A stretch of 41,485 bases of DNA, from assembly GCA_902760845.1 (NCBI GenBank), contig CACWHX010000009.1, forward strand, positions 1 to 41,485, in the 5' to 3' direction. This document shows, one piece after another, positions 30,384 to 39,800 of the stretch. How positions within the stretch are numbered: position 1 is the stretch's first letter; each line of letters begins with the position of its first letter. The translations under genes were made by a program, and so were the position numbers. The stretch comes from Oscillospiraceae bacterium. Its GTDB lineage: Bacteria > Bacillota > Clostridia > Oscillospirales > Oscillospiraceae. The notes beneath the pieces are model-generated. The model was not told the DNA's origin and did no database searches. It worked only from the letters and a program-made list of their open reading frames with translations.

Positions 30384-31251
30384 GGTCGTCGCCCTCCTTG
30401 CCTGCAGATTTGCCTGTCTCGACATACAGCGGCGTATGGCCGCGCCGCAGGAAGATGACAAGCAGCACGACCGCCGCGACGGCCGAGAGCGCGGCCAGCA
30501 GCTGCGACACGCGCACGCCGCTGCCGCCGATGTAGAGACTGTCGGTGCGCAGCCCCTCGATCATGGCGCGGCCAACGCCGTACCACGCGATGTAGAGCAG
30601 GAGCACCTCGCCGTCAAACCGGCGTCTGTGTTTTTGAAAATAAAAATGGAGAAACAGGAAGCCCGCGAGATTCCACAGGCTCTCGTAGAGAAACGTGGGG
30701 TGGACGTAGACCGTCTCGCCGCCCGGCAGCGTGAGCCCCATGCGGCAGAACGCGGTCGTCTCCCGGCCGAACGCCTCGCGGTTGAGAAAGTTGCCCCAGC
30801 GGCCGACGCACTGGCCGATCAGCAGACCGTAAACCGAGATATCGGCCAGCGCGCCGAACGGGATGCGCTTTTTGCGGCACCAGAGGACGGCGAGCAGAAT
30901 GCCCGCGAGGATGCCGCCGTAGATGGCGAGCCCGCCCTCCCAGATCTTGAGGATATCCACGGGGTGCGCACGGTAATCGTCCAGCCGAAAAAGCACATAG
31001 TACAGCCGCGCGCCGATGATCGCGGTCGGGATGAGCCAGAGCACGAAATCGAAGAAAGCATCGCTCGAAATGCCGGCGAATTTTTCGCTGCGGCGCGCGC
31101 AATAGAGAATGCCGAGGATGAAGCCCAGCGCGATGATCGCGCCGTAGAGATAAAACGTGTGGCCGAACAGCCGGAACGACGCCGGGGGGTTCACGGAAAA
31201 ATCCCCAAACATGGGGAAGCTGATGACGGCCTCCCGCATCATGGTCTGCAT
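30370..31251 (-). CDS. lgt: Prolipoprotein diacylglyceryl transferase
   Basis: Transfers diacylglycerol from phosphatidylglycerol to the lipobox Cys of prolipoproteins, before LspA acts. The protein has 293 residues and about seven membrane segments: LYGAIIALGFILGILYCARR near the N-terminus, the Lgt signature GRWGNFLNREAFG in the middle, HPTFLYESLWNL, and GVGRAMIEGLRTDSLYIG near the end with the essential Arg. AAGGAGG precedes ATG 31251, which lies 2 bp after the stop of yfmH, so the genes are coupled. Confidence 0.96.
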   Translation of the reverse strand: MQTMMREAVISFPMFGDFSVNPPASFRLFGHTFYLYGAIIALGFILGILYCARRSEKFAGISSDAFFDFVLWLIPTAIIGARLYYVLFRLDDYRAHPVDILKIWEGGLAIYGGILAGILLAVLWCRKKRIPFGALADISVYGLLIGQCVGRWGNFLNREAFGRETTAFCRMGLTLPGGETVYVHPTFLYESLWNLAGFLFLHFYFQKHRRRFDGEVLLLYIAWYGVGRAMIEGLRTDSLYIGGSGVRVSQLLAALSAVAAVVLLVIFLRRGHTPLYVETGKSAGKEGDDHDKA

Positions 31252-31253
31252 CG

Positions 31254-32537
31254 TTACGCCTCCTTCGACACCGGGTCGATGACCGAGAGCGCCACACGCT
31301 CGGCGGTGAGATGCCCGGCAAGGAACGCGGCGCACTCCTCCGGCGTGATCTCATCCAGCAGGGAGAACAGCTCCAGCAGCGGGTATTCGCCGAAGACGCT
31401 GTCCACCAGGTCGATGCACATGCCGTCAAACCGGTCCAGCCCGCGCAGCCACGCGCCGTAGGCCGCGTGGCGCGTGCGCTCGAAGACCGCCCGGTCCAGT
31501 CCGTCGCGGCGCACCTGCTCCGCCGCCGCCAGCAGCCGGTCGCGCACCTGCTCGGGGTCGCGGCTCTCGCCGCCGGCCAGCAGCGTCGCCACGCCGGAGG
31601 CATAGTCCATATCCGCGCCGAAATCGTCCGTCACCAGTCCCTCCTTGTAGAGGTCCTGATAGAGCTTGGACGAGTGGCCCGCAAGCGCGCGCAGCGCCAG
31701 CTCCGCCACGATCTTCTGCCGCAGCAGCGGCAGGCCCTTTTCCGCGGGCGTCACCTTCACGCCCAGCAGGAACTGCGGCGCGGAGACGGCCATCTCCACG
31801 CGCTTTTCCGCCCGGCACGGCAGCGGCGCCTCTGCCGGGCCATAGTCGATCTCCGGCACGGGGCCGGGCGCGGCCGGCAGCATCTCGCGCGCGATTTCCG
31901 CCACGCGCTCCGGCGGCAGGGCGCACACGACGCACAGCGCCATGTTGGAGGGATTGTAAAACACCTTGTGGCAGGCGTAGAGCGTCTCGCTTGTGATCTC
32001 GGCGATGCTCTCCACCGTACCGGCCACGGATTCGCGGATGGGATTGTGCGCGTACAGGCACTGCATCAGATTCACATACACGGCGTAATCCGGATCGTCC
32101 TCGCCCATGCGGATCTCCTGCCCGATGATGCCCTGCTCCTTCTGCACGCTTTCCGGCGTGAAATACGGCGTGGAGACAAAGCGCAGCAGCGTGCGGAGAT
32201 TGTCTTCAAAATCCCTGGTGCATTCAAAATGATAGGCGGTGATGTCGCTGGAGGTAAAGGCGTTCGGCTCCGCCCCGGCGCGGGAGAGCGCGAACAGCGC
32301 GTCGTCCCCGTCCGGCATGTCGAACATCTTGTGCTCCAGAAAATGCGCCACGCCCGCCGGGGTGTCGATCCAGTCGTCCCCCAGCCGGAAGCGGCGGTCG
32401 CCGCCGCCGTAGTTCGCGGCGAATACGGCGAAGCTGCGCTGAAAGTCCGGCTTGCACACAACGCGCAGACGCAGCCCGTTCTCCAGCGTCTCACAATAGA
32501 CCGTCTCGCCGACGCGCGGGTATTCAAACTGTTCCAT
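31254..32537 (-). CDS. yfmH: M16 peptidase-family protein YfmH type
   Basis: A 427-residue insulinase/processing-peptidase family protein. The zinc site HFLEH (HxxEH) is intact, in GVAHFLEHKMFD, with a downstream Glu in EQGIIGQEI region. Together with the non-catalytic YfmF it would form the usual active/inactive M16 pair. In Bacillus subtilis YfmF and YfmH are needed for 5-aminopentanol modification of elongation factor P; the reaction they perform is not settled. CGGAGGCGG upstream sets the start. Its first 14 bp overlap the end of yfmF, and lgt follows 2 bp after its stop. Confidence 0.9.
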   Translation of the reverse strand: MEQFEYPRVGETVYCETLENGLRLRVVCKPDFQRSFAVFAANYGGGDRRFRLGDDWIDTPAGVAHFLEHKMFDMPDGDDALFALSRAGAEPNAFTSSDITAYHFECTRDFEDNLRTLLRFVSTPYFTPESVQKEQGIIGQEIRMGEDDPDYAVYVNLMQCLYAHNPIRESVAGTVESIAEITSETLYACHKVFYNPSNMALCVVCALPPERVAEIAREMLPAAPGPVPEIDYGPAEAPLPCRAEKRVEMAVSAPQFLLGVKVTPAEKGLPLLRQKIVAELALRALAGHSSKLYQDLYKEGLVTDDFGADMDYASGVATLLAGGESRDPEQVRDRLLAAAEQVRRDGLDRAVFERTRHAAYGAWLRGLDRFDGMCIDLVDSVFGEYPLLELFSLLDEITPEECAAFLAGHLTAERVALSVIDPVSKEA

Positions 32538-33816
32538 CGTCTTCCGCCTCCGTTCCCCTGAGAAAATATACCGCGTCGCACACGACGCTCTGCGCCGCTG
32601 CGATCACCTGCGCGCGCTCGACCTCCTCGATCAGCGCGGCGAGCTCCGCGGGATCATAATCCAGCCCCAGCAGGCTGCGCGAGAGCCAATAGCTCTCCAG
32701 CGCGCCGGGCGAATCCAGCGCCGCGCGCAGGTCGGAGGCGAGGCATCTTTTCGCCGCCTCCAGGTCGTCGTCCGTGAAGTCTCCGGCGCGCACCGCGTCG
32801 AGCTGGGCAAAGATTTCCGCCAGCGCGCGGTCGTAGTTTTCCACCTCGATGCCGCTGGAGACGAGCATCAGCCCCTTGTGCAGGTCGAGCCGCGACCCGG
32901 CGTAGTAACAGAGGCTCAGCTTTTCGCGCACGTTGAGAAAGAGCTTTGACGTGACGCAGCCGCCGTACACGGCGTTGAACACGCGCAGCGCCGGGAGATC
33001 GGGATCGTCCATCTGGTCGCCCAGCCGCCAGCCAATGGCGAGCTTGCCCTGCGTGACGGCCATCTCCTCCTCGAAATACCGCACGTCCTCCTCCACGGCG
33101 TTCATGCGGATGTCGGTGCCAATGTCGTCATACAGCTCCCCGCGCGGCATGGACGAGAGCAGGTCCGTCAGGATGCGCGCAACGTCCTTCGCCGCGAGCG
33201 AGCCGCAGTAGAAAATCTCCACCGGGCTCGCGGCGAGCACCTCATGATAGTGCCGCGTCAGCTTCTGATAGTGGATGGCCCCGGCCGTCTCCTCGTCGCC
33301 GAGATGCGAGACGCTGTAGTCCTCGTAGCAGCACATCAGCTCCGTCAGCCGTTCGACGGAGTAGCTGCGCTTGTCGTTGATGCGGCCGCGGATGCGGTCG
33401 AGCAGCACGTCGCGCTCGCGCGTGACATAGTCCTGCCGCAGCAGACCGCCGTGCGTGTTCGGCGCGATCAGCATGGCGCAGACCTCCCGCGCGAGCGGCG
33501 CGAACACCGGCTCGCCCACAGCGCGGTCATCGGCAAACGTGGAGAAAAAGCCGATGGCCTGCACCTCGCCGAGCTTGCGCACGGCGGGCGAGATCACCGC
33601 GCCGTAGAGATCGTCCAGCGCGGCGGAGATGGCCTCCATATCCGGCAGGCGGGTGCTGCCCCGGCGCAGGACGAAGGGAAGCACGGCGTTCATCGCGGCC
33701 GTCTCGCGCGTGAGCTGCGTGAGCAGGGACACGCTCAGGCAGCCGGTCTTGAATTTTTCGGTGTGCAGGGCGGTAAGCCACACGCCCGGCAGCAATTCCG
33801 TGCGGGTACGTTGCAT
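32524..33816 (-). CDS. yfmF: M16 peptidase-family protein YfmF type
   Basis: A 430-residue M16-fold protein without the HxxEH zinc motif at the expected N-terminal place (the region reads VLPFVLRRGSTRLPDME), so it should be catalytically inactive and act as the partner of YfmH. Typical features are FFSTFADDRAV and the second-domain KLSLCYYAGSRLD with an R/Y-type substrate-binding element. AAGGAG lies 10 nt before the ATG. It is the first gene of the leftward operon yfmF-yfmH-lgt-coiled-coil. Confidence 0.9.
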   Translation of the reverse strand: MQRTRTELLPGVWLTALHTEKFKTGCLSVSLLTQLTRETAAMNAVLPFVLRRGSTRLPDMEAISAALDDLYGAVISPAVRKLGEVQAIGFFSTFADDRAVGEPVFAPLAREVCAMLIAPNTHGGLLRQDYVTRERDVLLDRIRGRINDKRSYSVERLTELMCCYEDYSVSHLGDEETAGAIHYQKLTRHYHEVLAASPVEIFYCGSLAAKDVARILTDLLSSMPRGELYDDIGTDIRMNAVEEDVRYFEEEMAVTQGKLAIGWRLGDQMDDPDLPALRVFNAVYGGCVTSKLFLNVREKLSLCYYAGSRLDLHKGLMLVSSGIEVENYDRALAEIFAQLDAVRAGDFTDDDLEAAKRCLASDLRAALDSPGALESYWLSRSLLGLDYDPAELAALIEEVERAQVIAAAQSVVCDAVYFLRGTEAEDDGTV

Positions 33817-33859
33817 GGGAGATCGACTCCTTTTTGCAGAAAAGTGATTTGAATAATTC

Positions 33860-33888
33860 AGTATACCACGGCGCGCGGAAATTGAAAA
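33860..33888 (-). promoter_or_regulatory. Promoter of the yfmF-yfmH-lgt operon
   Basis: On the leftward strand TTTTCA (33883-33888), a 17-bp spacer and TATACT (33860-33865), about 45 bp before the yfmF start. It lies directly behind the stop codon of the glucan synthase gene, with no terminator visible between the two. Confidence 0.55.
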
Positions 33889-33892
33889 CGGT

Positions 33893-36800
33893 TTAAATGT
33901 GAATTTTCAGCGCGCCGTCCGTGTAGGGCCGCCCGTCCGCGGTCACGCCGTCGTGCGTGAGCACGAGCGTGTGCGTCTCCCCCGCGCCGTCGCGCAGGCG
34001 CACGGTGCAGCTTTTCCACGCCGCGGGCAGCCGCGGCCGGACCTCCAGCGCGCCGCCGCGCAGGCGCAGGCCCAGCAGCTCTTCGGCCGCGACGCGCAGA
34101 TACCATCCGGCGGAGCCGGTATACCACGTCCAGCCCGCGCGCTCCGCGCCGTCGCGCGTGCAGACGTCCGCCGCAAGGACGTAGGGCTCGGCCTCGTAGA
34201 CCTCCGGGTCGTGCGCCGCCGGCAGCACCGCGCGCAGGATGGCCCAGCCGTCGTCGGCGCGCCCCTCGCGCAGCAGCGCCATGGCGAGCCAGAGCGCGCC
34301 GTGCGTGTACTGCCCGCCGTTCTCACGAAAGCCCGGCCCATAGCTGCGGAGATATCCGGGGTCCGGCACGGCGCGCTCGAAGGGCGGATCAAAGAGCCGC
34401 ACGAGATTGCGCTCCCGGTCGAAGAGCCGGTCAAGGGCGCTCTGCAGCGCCTGCGCGCGATGCTCGGCGGTCGATTCCGGGGCGAGCACGGCAAAGCTCT
34501 GCGCAATGGCGTCGATCTGACAGGCCTCGCTCTGCGCGCTGCCGAGCGGCGTGCCGTCGTCATACCAGCCGCGCAGGTACCACGCGCCGTCCCACGCGCG
34601 CTCCGCCGCCGCGCCGACCCTGGCCGCCGCCTCGTGCAGCGCCGCGCCGCGCGCATCGCCGTGCGACTCCAGCAGCGCCGCGAGTCGGTGCGCCGTGTGG
34701 GAGAAAAACCACGAGAGCCAGACGCTCTCGCCGCGCCCCTGCGCGCCCACGCGGTCAAAGCCGTCGTTCCAGTCGCCCGTGCCGATCAGCAGCAGGCCGT
34801 GCGCGCCGACGCCGCGCTCCACCACCGCCGTGACCGCGCGCACGCAGTGCTCCAGCACGGCGCCCTCCTCCGCGGCGGCGCGCAGCGCGGCGTAGCGCTC
34901 GCGCTCGTCGTCTGCCAGCGGTTCGGCCGCAAGATACGGCGCGCGCGCAAAGCAAAGCGCGTCGTCGCCCGTTTTCTCCACATATTCGCACACCGCCCAC
35001 GGCAGCCACAGCAGATCGTCCGAAATGCGCGTGCGCACGCCGTGCTCCGCGCCCGCGCCGCTGTGCCACCAGTGGCACACGTCGCCCTGCGTGAACTGAT
35101 GCGCGCAGCTCAGCAGAATCTGCGCGCGGGCGGGCGCGGCGTCCAGCAGCAGGAGATTCACCGCGTCCTGCAGCTGGTCGCGAAACCCGAACGCGCCCCC
35201 GCTCTGATACAGGCTCGTGCGCGCGAGGACGCGGCAGGCGAGCGTCTGATACGCCGCCCAGCCGGTGAGATACCGCTGCATGGCGAGATCCGGCACGTCC
35301 GCCTGAAGGCGCATGGCAAACTGCTGCCAGCGGCTTTTCGTCTCGGCCAGCGCGCGCTCCGCCTCCGCCGGCTGCGTCAGACGCAGCAGCGCCTCGCGCG
35401 GCGCGCTGCCGCAGACGAGCACGGCGCTGCCGCGCAGCGAAAACTCCATGCAGAAGCACGCGGCGCGCCCCGCGCCGGTGTATCCGTCGAGCTGGCCGCG
35501 CGCGGCGGCGCTGCGGTCGCAGGTGAAACCCGTGATCGGCTCGGAGCAGACCGCGGAGACGCGAAAGGCCTCCGCCGCGCGGGGATTTTCCGCCGAGAGG
35601 ACGCCGTCCTCCGCGCGCGTAATCACGGCGGGCGCGTCGGCGCTGTCCGCCGCGAGCAGCAAATCGAGCGTCCAGCGCACCGGCGCGTGCTCGGCGCTGC
35701 ACTCCAGCAGAAACACGCGCGCGTCCACGTCCGGCGGCACGAAGGCCGTCAGCCGGGTCGTGACGCCGGCGCGCTCCGTCTCCCAAACGGCACAGCCGAA
35801 GCGGTACGTCACGCGCGCGTCGTCCGCGCCGTCGGCGAAAAAGCTCAGCGCTTCGCCGCGGTCCAGCCGGTCGAGCGTCTCCGCGCCGCGCACGGCGTAG
35901 GGGTCGTTGTGCCACGGCGTCACGCGCCCCTCGCGCGCGTTGCGGTACCACAGGTCGCCGCAGCCGCTGTCCGCCGCGGTAAAGCCGAAGCGCCCGTTCG
36001 TGAGCACGTGGCTCCAGGCACGCCTGGGCAGCACGCCCTCGGCGCGGAACACAAAGCTCCCGTCCGAGAGCCAGCGGCAATCGACCGCGCCGCGCGCAAG
36101 ATCGCGCCGGTCGGGGCCGGGCGCGGCGGCGGGCAGCGTGCTGCGCCGCGGCGGTGTCTCTCTTTCCGGGTCGATGATTACGGCGGCGTTTGCGTAGATC
36201 GCGTCGCCGCCCTCGGCCAGGTGCACGCCGCCCGGCGCGCCGAACGTCCCCTCCCGGTCGAGCGCGCGCAGCGTGTCGGCGATCAGCCGCGCGCCGCTCT
36301 GCTGATAGTCGCCCGTCCCGTCCGTGCAGAATACGAGCTCAGCCTCCAGCCCGCAGCTTTGCAGCAGCGCGTGCCGACGCAGCAGCGCCACGGCCGCCGC
36401 GCGGTGCTCCGCCTTCGTGAGCGGGGCGCAGAGGATCGGCAGGTCGCCGGAGACGCCGAAGCGCCACAGCGCCTGCTTTTGCAGCAGCGCGGGGTCAGCC
36501 CCGTCCGCGCGCAAGGTGGGAAACGAGAGCGGGCCCACCAGCGCCATCGCCGCGGCCAGCTCCGCGCCGTCCATGCCGGACTGCGCGGCAAAGCGCGCGG
36601 GCAGATCGGAAAAGGCGCCGCGCGGCATGGCAAGCGTCTGCTGCGCGGCCTGAAACGCGGCCTCCTCGCTGCGGCCGACGCCGAAGGCGAAGCGGACCGT
36701 CACCGTCTCGCCGGGCGCCAGCCGGATCGGGCAGGCGCGCACGACGCGCCCGTCGGAGAGCCAGCGCGGCGCGCTGTCCGCGCCCTCCAGCGCGCGGTCG

Positions 36801-39800
36801 CACGCGAGCGAGAGCCAGAGCTCCGGCCCGCCGCCGCGCGAAAGCCGGCGCAAAAGCAATGCGCCGCCGCGCGATTTTTGCTGCAGGCCCAGCCGCCAGA
36901 AGGCCGGGTGGCTGTGCGCGTCCGCGCCCTTGGCAAGCACGGGGGAAAACACAAGCTGCAGCACCGCGTCCGAAAGGCCCTCCGGCGCGGTGAGCTCCAG
37001 CGTGCGCAGCTCGCCCATGTCGTTTGCCGACACTGCGGCCGTGAGCCGGGCGGACACGCCGCCCTGCACGCACGCCACCCACGCCTCGCGCTCCGTAAAC
37101 CGCCAGCGCGCCTGCGCCGCGCCCGTGAGCGGAAACAGCGGCAGCGTCTCGCCGCCGCGCTGGAGCCGCAGCGCGGGCGCCCCGTCGCCGAACACGCTCC
37201 AGTCCTCCCAGCGGGAGCGGGTCTCCCCCGTCTCGGCAAAGCGCAGGTGATAGCTGCCGTTCGAGAGCAGGCAGCACGCGGGGCACGCCGCGTCCGTCCC
37301 CTCGCCGGCGCGGACGTAGCCAACGGGCTTTGTGCGGCGGGGCTTCACGGCGCCCTCGCTTCCGCGCCGGCGCAGCAGTACGCCGCCGATGGGCACGCGC
37401 TCCTGCAAAAGCCCGAGATGCGCGTGCATGGCGGGATCGGCCATGCACCACGCCCGCACCTGTCCGCCGCGCAGACAGTTGCAGATGGCGGCGAGGCTCA
37501 TGCCGAGATGGTGCGCCATGACGGATTGCACCACCTCGCCGCCCGTGCCGCGGCAGCGCGCGGGCGTGAAGTCGATCGCCTCGCGAAAGCCATACGGTCC
37601 GCGCAGGCCGAGCGCCTCCAGCCGCCGGAGATTGCGCACCGCCGCGCGCGGCTCGACGCACAGCGCGAGAAAGCTGCTGTAGGGCGACACGACCAGCTCC
37701 CGGTCCATCCCACGGCGCAGCGCGAGCGCCGCGCAGCCGTGCGCCTTATAGCGGTAGTGCAGCGCGCTGTCGAGCGAGAAGTACCCGCTCTCGGAAACGC
37801 CCCACGGCGTGCCGGGCGGGACGCGCCTCCGCTGCACATAGAGACAGAATTTCGCGCTCTCCCAGAGCAGGGACTCCTTCGCCAGCGGCAAAAACAGCTC
37901 CGGCATCAGATATTCAAACATCGTCCCCGTCCACGAGGCCATGCCGCGGTAGCCGTCCTTCTGCACCTGCGCGCGGCTGAGCCGCCGCCAGTGGCGGCGG
38001 TCCACGTCGCCCTTGGCGATGGCGACATAGCCGGTCAGGCGCGCCTCGCTTGAGAGCAGGTCGTACCACCCCGGCGACGGCTCGCCGGTGCGCGTGTCGA
38101 TGCCGATGCGAAACAGCCTGCGCGTCTCGTCGTAGAGCGGGGAAAAATCCATCGCCTGAAACAGCGCGTCCGCCCGCCGCGCGAGATCGTGCCGGCCGTA
38201 CTGCTCCATCGCGCCGCGCACCGCGAGCAGGCAGGCGGCGAGGTTGCCGCTGTCCACCGTGGAGACGTAGGCGGGCTTCAGCGGCCGGAGCGTGCAGGTG
38301 TGATACCAATTGTAAAAATGGCCGCGCCACTTCGGCAGGCGCTCCATCGTGTCCAGCATCCGCTCAAGAAGGGGGATGGCCTCGCCCTCGTCGATCTGAA
38401 GCTCCCGCGCGCAGAGCGCGGAGACGAGCGCGAGCCCGATGTTCGTCGGCGAGGTGCGGTGCGCGGCCCCGGCCGGCGGCTGCTCCTGCCAGTTGTCCGG
38501 CGGCAGCGCGTGATCCTCCTCGGTGCAGAAGACCGAAAAATATCGCCAGATGTCCCTGGCGCAGCCGAGCAGAAACGCCCGGTCGCGCGCGGAGAGCGTC
38601 TGCGCCGCGTCCGCGTGGTGTGAGAGTGTTCTCGTCAGCGCCGGGGAGAGCAGCCACAAAAGGCCCACCGCCTTCCCGGCGATCTGCGGCGCGAGGAGTA
38701 GCACCAGCAGCCCCAGAAGCGAGGCCTCCCACATGGAGAGGAAATACCCGATGAGCGTGCCGCGCCTGGCCCGCTCGCTCTGCGCGGCGGTCTGCCAGTC
38801 GAGCATCCGCCGGTGGGAGACCGCCATGCGCCAGAGCGCGCGCACGATGGCGGACGCGCAGATCCACGCCTCATACGGCAGCAGCATCAGCCGCAGCGCG
38901 GTCTGCACCAGCGCGAGCGCCGCGCCGTGGAGGATGGTGCTGTGATAGCGCACGCGCCGCTCGCTCTCCGGGCGCATCATGCTCTCGCCCAGCGCGAGCA
39001 GAAAGCGCGACAGCAGACTCAGCAGCGCCGCCCACGCCGCGAGCCGCAGCCCCGGCCAGCGCAGCAGCAGACCCATTGCGATGGCCAGAAACGTCATCGG
39101 CGGCACCAGGCTGCGGCGCAGACTGTCAAACAGCTTCCAGCGGTCGATGGGCCGGAAATGCCGCCCGCGGCGAAGCAGCCAGGGCAGATTCTGCCAGTCG
39201 CCGCGCGTCCAGCGCTCCATGCGCGCGTAGTAGCCGAGCGGGGATGACGGGAAGCGGTCGGTCAGCTCCACGTCGCCGAGATAGCCGCCGTGCAGATATG
39301 CCCCCTCCAGCGCGTCGTGCGAGAGCACGCGGTTTTCCGGCACGGCGCGGTCGCAGCACAGCAGCAGCGCCTCCGCGTCGAGGATGCCCTTGCCCGCGAA
39401 GCCGCCGCAGTCAAACAGATCCATGTAGAGCTCGCCGCAGTGCGTGCCATAGGGGTCGGTGCCGCCCTGTCCGGCAAAGACGCGGGCAAAGTCGCTCGCC
39501 GTGGCACTTTCCAGCTCCACGGCCATGCGCGGGTGCAGCAGTCCGTAGCCGGACGTGACCGCGCCGCGGGCGGGATCGACCACGGGGCGGTTCAGCGGGT
39601 GGAGCATCGCGCCGATCAGCTCCCGCGCCGTACCGGGGCAGAGAAAGGTGTCGCTGTCGAGCGTGAGGAGGTAGCGCGTGTCCTTCAGCGCCGCGAGGTC
39701 GCCCGACAGGCAGCGCAGCTCGCTCTTGCGGTCGAGCAGCAGCCGGGCGAGCGCCAGCAGCGCGCCGCGCTTTCGCTCCCGCCCGCGCCAGACGCCGTCG

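Noticed and set aside
33899..38053. A 1384-codon rightward open frame opposite the glucan synthase gene
   Set aside because: Its composition is that of an antisense shadow, and the other strand encodes clear GT84, GH189 and GH94 motifs.
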